Assembly: GCF_001487165.1 (NCBI RefSeq)
Contig: NZ_LN913006.1
Coordinates: forward strand, 809,596-873,595
Length of the DNA: 64,000 nucleotides
Source: Blautia massiliensis (ex Durand et al. 2017)
GTDB taxonomy: Bacteria > Bacillota > Clostridia > Lachnospirales > Lachnospiraceae
Reading direction: 5' to 3'
A program made the translations under genes and the position numbers. Positions within the stretch are counted from its first letter, which is position 1. Each line of letters starts with the position of its first letter. The notes under the pieces were generated by a model that made no database searches, was not told where the DNA came from, and saw only the letters and a list, made by a program, of their open reading frames with translations. Of the stretch, positions 50,533-58,506 are shown in pieces.

Positions 50533-50561
50533 TTGATTTCACGATTTTCGTATGCTAAAAT
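50533..50561 (+). promoter_or_regulatory. Predicted promoter of the NlpC/P60 gene
   Basis: TTGATT (50533-50538), 17-bp spacer and TAAAAT (50556-50561). It leaves a leader of about 95 nt before the ATG at 50663, in which I see no known riboswitch. Confidence 0.6.
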
Positions 50562-50662
50562 AAATTGAATTAAACTTTAAGTTATCAAACGGTTTAAGGC
50601 AGACCTTTATTATAGGGGAAGTAAAGGGATGTTCAAGGAAAGAAGGGAGCATCTTAATAAAT

Positions 50663-52675
50663 ATGAAGAACAAGTACCTGAATAAGTTTTTTTGCATCAC
50701 GATGTTATCAGCTATGGTACTGGCAATTCCAACCGGAGTAAAAGCCGCCGAGGAAGCAGATAATGTTGTTGCTGAGGAAGGTGTTTCAGGAGACGGGAGT
50801 GAGGTAAGTGAACCGGAACCAGAAGTTCCGGCAGAACCGGAGCCGACAGCTGCACCGGAACCGGAAATAACTGCTGCACCTGACCCGGAACCAACTACAG
50901 CGCCGGAGCCAACAGATACACCGACACCTGCGCCGACGGAAACACCGGAGCCAACTGCAACACCTGCGCCGACGGGAACACCGGAGCCGACAGCGACACC
51001 TGCACCAACGGCAACACCGGAACCGACAGCGACACCTGCACCAACGGCAACGCCGGAGCCAACCGCAACACCTGCACCGACGGAAACACCGGCCAGGGAT
51101 GACTCTGCAAAGGTACAAGCGGTGATCCGGAAGATCAAAGCACTGGCAGGCAGAACGATCACAGCAGCAGATAAAGCGGAGATAGATAGCGTACGTGCAG
51201 CTTATGAGGCACTGTCTAATACAGAAAAGGCCAAGGTTACGAATTATAAGATCCTGACTGAGGCAGAAGCCAAGCTTGCAGCTGTCGACAAGAACGACAG
51301 TGATAACAAAAAAGGCAACAAAAAAGATGATAGCAGCACGGAAGATAACAAGAATACAGAGATCACAGATGGAAATAACGCCACAGCAACACAGATCGGA
51401 GATCCTGTTTATGTGACAAATATGGTATCCAATCTCCATGCGGGCAAGGATTTTTATCTGGATAGTCTTAAGAGCAATTATCATCTGTCCTTCTCTGATG
51501 ATTTTGCTTCTGTAATGGAAGAGATCGAAAGAGAATATAAAGAGAAGAACAAGCTTACCGATACGGAGAATACACTTCTGGTAAGAAACTGGCAGGATAT
51601 CCTTGCTGTTTATATTTACGAAAAGAGCAAAGCAGGAGCAACGTCATTTACATTGGATGCATCCTGCAAGGATGATCTGGCAAGGATCTTTGCGGAGATG
51701 AACCCCATCGTCAGGGACAAGCAGGATATTACCAAGATATCCTACGGAAATCGTAAGATCAACTACTACATCAAGAAGAACAATATTGCAAAGGAAGACA
51801 GAAGCGTCCTTAAGAAATATGTGGAAACAGACTGTAAGCTTCTCTGTGCGGTAGTTACCGCATCCAAAGGCTTTGTCCGTGAAAGCGTGGGAGACAATGT
51901 TTCTGAGGATCGTGTAGATGTTATCACCGCAGCGTATTCACTGGTTGGCAAGGTCGGATATTTCTGGGGCGGCAAATCTACGGTGATTGGAGAAGATCCA
52001 AGCTGGGGCTCCGTTGAGAAGGTATCAGCAGACGGTAGCAGAAGCTCCGGTACGCTCCGTGCATATGGTCTGGACTGCAGCGGCTTTGTTACCTGGGCAG
52101 TGATCAATGGATATAAGGATCAGGGAATGCAGGCAGCAGTTGGAGACGGAACCTCTGACCAGTGGGAGAAGGCCGGTGTTGTCAGCGAAGCAGATGCACA
52201 GCCAGGAGATCTGGTATTCCAGAGAGGACCGGAAGCAGGAAGCAACAACCACGTTGGTATCCTGTGCGGAAAGACGGATTCCGGCGACTGGATCGCAGTA
52301 CATTGTTCCTCAAGCAAGAATGGTGTAACGGTTGGTGAGGCATACAGTGCAAGCTTCCGTTATATCAGAAAGCCATCCTTCTATCAGGATACAACAGCGG
52401 AGGAAAATAAGACCACAGCTACAGAGAATGATGTTCTGACAGAGGAGAGTGCAGAAAAGCTCCTCACGGATGTGGTTAGATCTGATGCACTGAAGGATGC
52501 ACTGGCATCCGGTGATACTGTTTCCAGTGACCTTCTTGCAGATTTTAAGAATAAGGCTTTGCAGGAGGATGAGGAAGAAGATGAAGTTGAGACGCTGACT
52601 CTGGATCAGGAGACCATGGACGATGCAGTGGATACATTTGATGATGATGTAGAAACACTGGAAATGGAAAACTAA
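50663..52675 (+). CDS. Secreted NlpC/P60 peptidoglycan hydrolase with proline-threonine repeat linker
   Basis: A 670-residue exported protein. A signal peptide (1-28, ending VKA-AEE) is followed by an acidic Pro-rich stretch and 12-residue PTxTPEPTATPA repeats (91-144). A helical region (150-400) follows. The NlpC/P60 domain (about 415-570) has Cys472 in GLDCSGF, His530 in NNHVGIL and His547 as the catalytic triad. The tail is acidic. These enzymes cut gamma-D-glutamyl-diaminopimelate bonds in peptidoglycan. The linker probably spans the wall. A terminator and a transglutaminase gene follow. Confidence 0.9.
   Translation: MKNKYLNKFFCITMLSAMVLAIPTGVKAAEEADNVVAEEGVSGDGSEVSEPEPEVPAEPEPTAAPEPEITAAPDPEPTTAPEPTDTPTPAPTETPEPTATPAPTGTPEPTATPAPTATPEPTATPAPTATPEPTATPAPTETPARDDSAKVQAVIRKIKALAGRTITAADKAEIDSVRAAYEALSNTEKAKVTNYKILTEAEAKLAAVDKNDSDNKKGNKKDDSSTEDNKNTEITDGNNATATQIGDPVYVTNMVSNLHAGKDFYLDSLKSNYHLSFSDDFASVMEEIEREYKEKNKLTDTENTLLVRNWQDILAVYIYEKSKAGATSFTLDASCKDDLARIFAEMNPIVRDKQDITKISYGNRKINYYIKKNNIAKEDRSVLKKYVETDCKLLCAVVTASKGFVRESVGDNVSEDRVDVITAAYSLVGKVGYFWGGKSTVIGEDPSWGSVEKVSADGSRSSGTLRAYGLDCSGFVTWAVINGYKDQGMQAAVGDGTSDQWEKAGVVSEADAQPGDLVFQRGPEAGSNNHVGILCGKTDSGDWIAVHCSSSKNGVTVGEAYSASFRYIRKPSFYQDTTAEENKTTATENDVLTEESAEKLLTDVVRSDALKDALASGDTVSSDLLADFKNKALQEDEEEDEVETLTLDQETMDDAVDTFDDDVETLEMEN
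50933..51094 (+). repeat. 36-bp tandem repeats encoding PTxTPEPTATPA
   Basis: Four full 36-bp units and half a unit encode 12-residue repeats that differ only at the third residue (Glu, Gly, Ala, Ala, Glu). The copies are nearly identical at the DNA level, so repeat number could vary between strains. The same repeats create a long, meaningless open frame on the minus strand. Confidence 0.85.
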
Positions 52676-52695
52676 GGGACAGCGATTGAAGATAA

Positions 52696-52728
52696 GGGCA
52701 GTCTCCCACGGGAGGCTGCCCTTTCTTA
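52696..52728 (+). terminator. Terminator between NlpC/P60 and transglutaminase genes
   Basis: GGGCAGTCTCCC (52696-52707) pairs with GGGAGGCTGCCC (52710-52721), one G-T pair, followed by TTTCTT. Outer AGCGATTG/CAATCGCT arms extend the stem. Confidence 0.7.
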
Positions 52729-52760
52729 CAATCGCTGCTTCAGACATAGGACATGATATT

Positions 52761-53969
52761 ATGAAAAAAAGAAATTTCTGCCCCATGGCAGCCGCAGTGC
52801 TTACAGCTGCAGTGATCCTTCAGCCCTTTAGCACTTCGGCAGGGGCACTGGGTCAGATCCGCTCCATAGCAAAGAGCATTATTTCAGGCGAACCAAAGGA
52901 AGTAGAGGAATTGCGTCAGATGGAGGTTGCCCAGAGCGAAGAAGGGCATCAGGAATATTATTTCAAACAGCTTACGGAAGAAGAGCAGAGAGTATATCGG
53001 GAGCTGCTGAAAGGAATCCGTGCCCGGGAAAAGGAGTTTTATCTGACGATCTCCGATGATGACAGTATTGACAGAAGCTATCATGCAGTATTGAAAGACC
53101 ACCCGGAGATATTCTGGGTCCACAATCGTGAAAAAATCTACAAAACTACGTATTCAGACAGTGATTACTGCGTTTTTACTCCGGGCTATACTTATACAGA
53201 CAGCGAGATCGATGAGATACAGACGGCCATGGAGCAGAGCTTTCAGGAGGTCAGAGCCCTGATCCCGGAGGATGCCGGTGACTACGAGAAGGTACGCATT
53301 GTTTATACGTATGTTATTGACCATACCCAGTATCAGACCGGGGAGGATGATCAGAGCATAGCAGGTGTTTTCTGGAAAAAATCCGCAGTCTGTGCCGGAT
53401 ATGCAGGAGCTGTCCAGTATCTTCTGGAAAGGCTGGATATTCCCTGTATTTATGTGGACGGAAGCACAAAAGGAAGTACAGAGGGTCATGCATGGGATAT
53501 TGTAAAAATAGGCCAGGAGTATTATTATGTAGATGCTACCAATGGGGATCAGCCGGATTTTTTAAATGGAGATGCCGCACAGCTGGAAGAACATAAGACG
53601 ATCATTTACGATTATCTCTGCCCTTTCCCGGAAGAATATGAAAAAACCTATACACCATCGGAAGAACTGACAGTTCCGGCATGTACTGCGAAGGATCTGG
53701 ATTTTTATGTGCTGAACCAGGGGTACTTTGAAGATTACAGCTGGCAGGACATATATGATTATTGTAAGATGAGACTGGATAATGGTGCGGCTGTAGTGCG
53801 TTTCAAGTTTGGCAGTCAGGAAGCTTTTTCCGAAGCCTGTCAGGAACTGCTGGATGATGGCGTGGTACAGAATGTGGCACAGTATTATATGAAACTTCAC
53901 GGACTTGGTCAGGTGGAGTATCATTATGGAGTGATGGATAATTTTTATACCATATATTTTATTTTCTGA
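52761..53969 (+). CDS. Exported transglutaminase-like protein
   Basis: A 402-residue protein with an N-terminal signal or anchor (about 8-28). The transglutaminase-like domain has Cys211 in SAVCAGYAG, His243 in TEGHAWD and Asp258 in YYVDATNGD. The upstream part (about 60-190) resembles the helical region seen before such domains in Firmicutes; the C-terminal part is unknown. It may act as a protease or crosslinker at the cell surface. ATG 52761 has AGGA 9 nt upstream; longer frames include terminator sequence. It lies next to a wall hydrolase. Confidence 0.83.
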   Translation: MKKRNFCPMAAAVLTAAVILQPFSTSAGALGQIRSIAKSIISGEPKEVEELRQMEVAQSEEGHQEYYFKQLTEEEQRVYRELLKGIRAREKEFYLTISDDDSIDRSYHAVLKDHPEIFWVHNREKIYKTTYSDSDYCVFTPGYTYTDSEIDEIQTAMEQSFQEVRALIPEDAGDYEKVRIVYTYVIDHTQYQTGEDDQSIAGVFWKKSAVCAGYAGAVQYLLERLDIPCIYVDGSTKGSTEGHAWDIVKIGQEYYYVDATNGDQPDFLNGDAAQLEEHKTIIYDYLCPFPEEYEKTYTPSEELTVPACTAKDLDFYVLNQGYFEDYSWQDIYDYCKMRLDNGAAVVRFKFGSQEAFSEACQELLDDGVVQNVAQYYMKLHGLGQVEYHYGVMDNFYTIYFIF

Positions 53970-54018
53970 AACATCTTCGGGAAGATTTCCGGAGGTTTTG
54001 GAAAGAGAGGAGTAAGTT

Positions 54019-55278
54019 ATGAATATGGATATGTTGTCAAGAGGATTTGACATACTGCAGAGAGCAGGAGGTATGGAACAGATCAGCCAGCTGATGGTGA
54101 TCGTATATGGAGTGCTCTGCGTTTTCGGGCTTTTGAACTGTATCCTGGGATATCGTATCCTCCGGTTCTGGATGATGATCTTTGGATTTATCATCGGAGC
54201 AGGCGCCGGCTTTGGTGTAACCTATATGTCCGGTGTTCAGGATAAAATGGTGATCGCAGGTGCCATGGCGGGACTGGGGATCGTACTGGCTGTTGTTTCG
54301 TTTCTGATCTACAGGGCAGGAATCTTTGTACTGGGATTTGGTATCGGAATAACATTGAGTATCTATCTGGTCCATCCGACCAGTTCTTTTTCTTTTTTCC
54401 TGTGCATCCTTATCGGCGTGGGACTGGGAGTACTTGCTATGCGTTATGCGAAAGGAGTGATCATTGTCGGAACCAGTATACTGGGTGGTGTTCTGGCAGG
54501 ATTATCCATTGCAAAGATCGCAGGGCTGGCGCAGTTTCCATATGGCGTCGGTATGGCAGCGGGAATTGCGATCCTTGGTATGCTGATCCAGTTCGCCATC
54601 AACAAAGACCGATACGATGAGGAAGATGACGAAGAAGAGGATGACGACGATGGAACTCTGCCGGAGGAGACCAGGAAGCCGGCAGGAAGGGACCGTAGAG
54701 GAAACAGTCGTGAATACACCTCTGACCGTAACAGGGACGATCACAGATATACATACGAAAACCGGGCAAACGATGACCGGGAAAGCCGGGGTGAAAGACG
54801 TTCCCGCAGACCATCTGACAGAGAAGGACGCAACTCTGACAGACGAGAAAGAAATTATGCAGACAGCCGAAAAAGATCCGGAAGCGAAAGAAACAGCAAA
54901 GGCAGTTCCACTGAAAGAAGAAGCACTTCCGGAACCTCCGGCAGAAACAGAACCTCCGACAGAAATTATGCTTCGGATGACAGAAGAGGCCGCAGATACA
55001 GCCAGAGCAGCAGCACCAGGGAACGAAGGAATGCAGGAACGGGAAGCAGATCCCGCTATGCAGATCCGGAGGATCATGAAGACTATGATCGTTTTGATGA
55101 GTCGGAAAACAGGGACAGCTATGAAGATTTTGAAAAACTGCAGCAGAAAAGACGCCGGATGGATATTGAAAATATGGCGGATTTTGATGAGCAGGAAGAA
55201 TATGGAAATTACAGGAATGACCCGGATCTGATGAATGATGAGGATCTGGATGAGCTTGATGAGTGGAAAGACAACTGA
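54019..55278 (+). CDS. DUF4203-like membrane protein with a long charged tail
   Basis: A 419-residue protein. The first 195 residues hold about six to seven membrane helices rich in glycine, as in DUF4203/TMEM198-like proteins. From about 197 the sequence is hydrophilic: acidic DEEDDEEEDDDDG, then an Arg/Ser/Asp-rich disordered region (about 210-350), then an acidic end. The tail has repeated RxxR and DR pairs. Function unknown. GAGAGGAG precedes the ATG. The tail is probably cytosolic and could bind nucleic acids or phospholipid head groups. Confidence 0.75.
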   Translation: MNMDMLSRGFDILQRAGGMEQISQLMVIVYGVLCVFGLLNCILGYRILRFWMMIFGFIIGAGAGFGVTYMSGVQDKMVIAGAMAGLGIVLAVVSFLIYRAGIFVLGFGIGITLSIYLVHPTSSFSFFLCILIGVGLGVLAMRYAKGVIIVGTSILGGVLAGLSIAKIAGLAQFPYGVGMAAGIAILGMLIQFAINKDRYDEEDDEEEDDDDGTLPEETRKPAGRDRRGNSREYTSDRNRDDHRYTYENRANDDRESRGERRSRRPSDREGRNSDRRERNYADSRKRSGSERNSKGSSTERRSTSGTSGRNRTSDRNYASDDRRGRRYSQSSSTRERRNAGTGSRSRYADPEDHEDYDRFDESENRDSYEDFEKLQQKRRRMDIENMADFDEQEEYGNYRNDPDLMNDEDLDELDEWKDN

Positions 55279-55301
55279 GAAAAATCCGAGGAGTGACAGA
55301 A

Positions 55302-55781
55302 ATGGGAAAAGAAGCCAAAACAAACGCGATGAGAATGCTGGATCGAAAAAAAGTAAAATATGAAGCAATCGCATATGACTGTGGAGAGTTCATAGATGGG
55401 ATCCACTGTGCAGACATCACAGGAGCCCCTCATGATCAGTCCTTTAAGACCCTGGTCATGGAAGGGAAAAGCGGCGGCTACTATGTGTTTGTAGTTCCGA
55501 TCGAGAAAGAGGTGGACCGTAAGGCAGCCGCAAAGTCTGTAGGCGAAAAAACAGTAGATATGATCCATGTAAAGGATCTTACAAAGATCACGGGCTATAT
55601 CCGCGGAGGCTGCAGCCCTCTTGGAATGAAAAAAAATTATCCGGTGGTGTTTGACCAGTCTGCCGAAAACTTTGATGAGATCTATGTAAGTGGTGGAAGA
55701 GTAGGCCTTACCCTGAAGGTACCGCTTAAAGATCTTCTGGATGTAACACAGGGCAAGCTTGCTCCGATCACCATGGAGTAA
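55302..55781 (+). CDS. ybaK: Cys-tRNA(Pro)/Cys-tRNA(Cys) deacylase YbaK
   Basis: A 159-residue editing domain protein that hydrolyses mischarged Cys-tRNA(Pro). The key lysine region KTLVMEGKSGGYYVFVVP near 47-64 and GYIRGGCSPLGMKK near 103 are present. ATG 55302 has GAGGAG 8 nt upstream, right after the DUF4203 stop. Length matches the family. Confidence 0.9.
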   Translation: MGKEAKTNAMRMLDRKKVKYEAIAYDCGEFIDGIHCADITGAPHDQSFKTLVMEGKSGGYYVFVVPIEKEVDRKAAAKSVGEKTVDMIHVKDLTKITGYIRGGCSPLGMKKNYPVVFDQSAENFDEIYVSGGRVGLTLKVPLKDLLDVTQGKLAPITME

Positions 55782-55797
55782 GCGCATATAAAACAGA

Positions 55798-55850
55798 TAA
55801 AAAAACTCCCCTGACTGCCTGTAAAGGCGGAAGCAGGGGAGATTTTTTGT
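55798..55850. terminator. Bidirectional terminator between ybaK and the ABC-F gene
   Basis: CTCCCCTG (55806-55813) pairs with CAGGGGAG (55834-55841), flanked by A residues on the left and T residues on the right, so it works in both directions. Confidence 0.8.
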
Positions 55851-55866
55851 TACAGAAGCATGGGAT

Positions 55867-57507
55867 TTAGTTATCCTGTGCGTCCTCTTCGTTAACCTGG
55901 AATACGTGACGCTTCTTGGCCATTTCGTCGCTGGCAAGATACTCGTCGTAAGTGGTGATCTTGTCTACCAGCTTGCCGTTAGGAAGGATCTCCATGATGC
56001 GGTTTGCAGTTGTCTGTACAAACTGGTGATCGTGTGAGGTGAAAAGGATCACTCCCGGGAATTTGATCAGTCCGTTGTTCAGTGCTGTGATAGACTCCAT
56101 ATCCAGATGGTTGGTTGGCTCATCCAGGATCAGGATATTGGCACCGGAGATCATCATCTTGGAAAGAAGACAGCGAACTTTTTCACCACCGGAAAGAACA
56201 CGGACACGTTTTACACCATCCTCACCAGGGAAAAGCATACGGCCAAGGAATCCACGGACGTAGGTTGCGTCCTTGATCTCGGAGTACTGTGTCAGCCAGT
56301 CGGTGATAGTAAGGTCGTTATCGAATTCCTGTGTGTTATCCTTCGGGAAATATGCCTGGGAAGTGGTAACGCCCCATTTGTAATTTCCTTCATCCGGCTC
56401 CATTTCACCTGTAAGGATCTTGAAGAAGGTTGTGATGGCCTGCTCGTTGGCGCCCACAAAGGCAACCTTATCTTCACGACCAAGAGTGAAGGAAATGTCG
56501 TCCAGAACCTTTACTCCATCAATGGTCTTGGACAGATTTTCCACCATGAGGACCTCGTTTCCGATCTCACGGTTCGGGCGGAAGTCGATGTATGGATATT
56601 TACGGCTGGAAGGACGCATGTCATCCAGCTGGATCTTTTCCAGGGCACGCTTTCTGGAAGTCGCCTGCTTGGATTTGGAAGCATTGGCGCTGAAACGGGA
56701 GATGAACTCCTGGAGCTCTTTGATCTTCTCCTCTTTCTTTTTGTTGGCCTCTTTCATCTGCTTGATCAGAAGCTGGCTGGATTCAAACCAGAAGTCATAG
56801 TTTCCGGCATAAAGCTGGATCTTGCCATAATCGATATCAGCAGTATGTGTGCAGACCTTGTTCAGGAAATAACGGTCATGGGATACTACGATAACCGTAT
56901 TGTCAAAATTGATCAGGAACTCCTCCAGCCATTCGATAGCAGGAAGATCCAGGTGGTTGGTCGGCTCATCAAGAAGAAGGATATCAGGATTTCCGAAAAG
57001 AGCCTGTGCAAGAAGAACCTTGACCTTCATACTACCGGTAAGGTCTGCCATCTGTGTATAGTGGAACTCAGTGTCGACTCCGAGACCGTTGAGAAGAGTA
57101 GCAGCATCGGACTCTGCTTCCCATCCGTTCATCTCTGCAAACTCACCCTCAAGCTCGCTGGCACGGATGCCATCTTCGTCTGTGAAATCTTCCTTTGCGT
57201 AAATGGCTTCTTTCTCTTTCATGATCTGATAGAGTCTTTCATTACCCATGATGACAGTATCCAGAACCGGATAAGCATCATATTTGAAGTGATCCTGCTG
57301 TAGGAAAGAAAGTCTCTGACCGGGGGTGATCACAATGTCGCCCTTGGTAGGCTCAAGCTGACCGGAAAGGATTTTGAGGAATGTAGATTTTCCTGCGCCG
57401 TTGGCGCCGATCAATCCATAACAGTTACCCTCTGTAAATTTGATGTTAACGTCTTCAAACAGCGCTTTTTTTCCAACGCGCAGTGTGATGTTATTTGCTG
57501 AAATCAT
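55867..57507 (-). CDS. ABC-F family ATPase (YkpA/YbiT-like)
   Basis: A 546-residue protein with two ABC domains and no membrane part; relatives act at the ribosome. Domain 1 has an intact Walker A (GANGAGKST, 34-42) but a degenerate signature (LTGSMKVKV near 156). Domain 2 has a degenerate Walker A (GANEQAITT, 352-360, no Lys) but an intact LSGGEKVR signature. Both Walker B regions (LDEPTNHLD) are intact. Since Walker A of one domain pairs with the signature of the other, one composite ATP site should work and the other be dead. The P-site linker is Lys-rich (about 250-290). It is transcribed from 57560-57588. Confidence 0.88.
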   Translation of the reverse strand: MISANNITLRVGKKALFEDVNIKFTEGNCYGLIGANGAGKSTFLKILSGQLEPTKGDIVITPGQRLSFLQQDHFKYDAYPVLDTVIMGNERLYQIMKEKEAIYAKEDFTDEDGIRASELEGEFAEMNGWEAESDAATLLNGLGVDTEFHYTQMADLTGSMKVKVLLAQALFGNPDILLLDEPTNHLDLPAIEWLEEFLINFDNTVIVVSHDRYFLNKVCTHTADIDYGKIQLYAGNYDFWFESSQLLIKQMKEANKKKEEKIKELQEFISRFSANASKSKQATSRKRALEKIQLDDMRPSSRKYPYIDFRPNREIGNEVLMVENLSKTIDGVKVLDDISFTLGREDKVAFVGANEQAITTFFKILTGEMEPDEGNYKWGVTTSQAYFPKDNTQEFDNDLTITDWLTQYSEIKDATYVRGFLGRMLFPGEDGVKRVRVLSGGEKVRCLLSKMMISGANILILDEPTNHLDMESITALNNGLIKFPGVILFTSHDHQFVQTTANRIMEILPNGKLVDKITTYDEYLASDEMAKKRHVFQVNEEDAQDN

Positions 57508-57559
57508 ATCATACCTCTTTTTTCATTAAATAAATATCGTTTCAATTACATACGAAAGC

Positions 57560-57588
57560 ATTACAATCGTTTCCTATTGTACCGTAAA
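57560..57588 (-). promoter_or_regulatory. Predicted promoter of the ABC-F gene
   Basis: On the minus strand TTTACG, a 17-bp spacer and TGTAAT. It is about 52 bp from the ATG. Confidence 0.5.
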
Positions 57589-57676
57589 CTGAAAAATTTG
57601 CAAGCTGTATTTTCCTTTTTTCGGCTAAATAAAGGAAAAACAGGGGATTACTATGAATCACAGGAAAATAATAACC

Positions 57677-57705
57677 TTTTATTATATAAAAAAATGGGTT
57701 ATACT
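57677..57705 (+). promoter_or_regulatory. Possible promoter of the Rrf2 gene
   Basis: TTTTAT (57677-57682), 17-bp spacer and TATACT (57700-57705). The -35 is weak, as is common for activated or repressed promoters. The rest of the 57508-57848 gap shows no gene. Confidence 0.4.
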
Positions 57706-57848
57706 GTCGTATGTGGTAATGAAGTATTCCGGGGATATGGATATCCGGCTCTCTGGCACATCAGAAACACCCAGGAACGTGGCAGATCGGATGGAATGCG
57801 GAAACTATCATAAATCAGCAGCTTAGTTGAACAGAAGAGAGGTTAAAA

Positions 57849-58262
57849 ATGTTTATCACCAGAGAAAGCGATTATGCGATGCGGGTTATCCGCGCATTGA
57901 TGTGGGAGCCGCGTTTGAGCGTCAGCGAGATCTGTGAGAGGGAATCGATCACAGCACCCTTTGCATACAAGATACTGAAGAAGCTTCAGAATGCAGGGCT
58001 CGTGGAAGGATACCGCGGAGTTCATGGCGGTTACGCGCTGAAGAGAGATCCGGAAGAACTGTCATTATATGAGATATACAGTGCGATCGATCCGGATATG
58101 TCCATCATTGAGTGCCTGAACGGCACATATCAGTGTCCAAGGAACGGACAGGACGGAGTTCCCTGCCATGCACATGATGAGCTTCAGGAGATCCAGGATC
58201 AGCTGTGGACAATGCTCCGTCGGAAATCCATGAAGGATCTTTTCGGAAAAGAGGAGAAGTGA
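57849..58262 (+). CDS. Rrf2 family transcriptional regulator
   Basis: A 137-residue winged-helix regulator. The N-terminal DNA-binding part (about 1-65) ends GVHGGYALKRDP. Three cysteines, Cys89, Cys96 and Cys106 (CLNGTYQCP and GVPCH), could bind an iron-sulfur cluster as in IscR/NsrR. GAGAGG precedes the ATG. It is 244 bp upstream of the PFOR gene and probably controls it or itself in response to iron, oxygen or redox state. No binding site can be assigned. Confidence 0.85.
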   Translation: MFITRESDYAMRVIRALMWEPRLSVSEICERESITAPFAYKILKKLQNAGLVEGYRGVHGGYALKRDPEELSLYEIYSAIDPDMSIIECLNGTYQCPRNGQDGVPCHAHDELQEIQDQLWTMLRRKSMKDLFGKEEK

Positions 58263-58303
58263 TTCCCGGATGTGAGTTGGGATAAGCGTATGAGATGATA
58301 AGG

Positions 58304-58345
58304 AGAGCAGTTTGGAGAGGAAAAATTCCGAACAGCTCTTTTTTA
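58304..58345 (+). terminator. Terminator after the Rrf2 gene
   Basis: AGAGC and TTTGG on the left pair with CCGAA and GCTCT on the right (one internal loop), followed by TTTTTT. Confidence 0.65.
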
Positions 58346-58404
58346 TTTGTGAAAAAGATAACGGCGTTTGTACAGGATAATATACAAAAAACAATGAAAG
58401 AAAA

Positions 58405-58433
58405 TGGACATAACTGGGAATCTATGATATAAT
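58405..58433 (+). promoter_or_regulatory. nifJ: Strong predicted promoter of the PFOR gene
   Basis: TGGACA (58405-58410), 17-bp spacer and TATAAT (58428-58433). The transcript would begin near 58440 and carry a TTTAGGC/GCCTAAA hairpin (58446-58452 and 58461-58467) close to its 5' end, a common mRNA-stabilising layout. Confidence 0.65.
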
Positions 58434-58506
58434 AACCAATGGAATTTTAGGCCTTCATAAGCCTAAATAATATATTTTTTAACAAACCTTTAAGGAGGAA
58501 AAAACA

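Noticed and set aside
50539-51162. 207-codon minus-strand frame rich in Val-Gly-Ser repeats
   Set aside because: It is produced by the proline-threonine DNA repeats of the NlpC/P60 gene read backwards.
56107-57303. 398-codon plus-strand frame across the ABC-F gene
   Set aside because: It is a shadow of the well-supported ABC-F protein and has no domain features.
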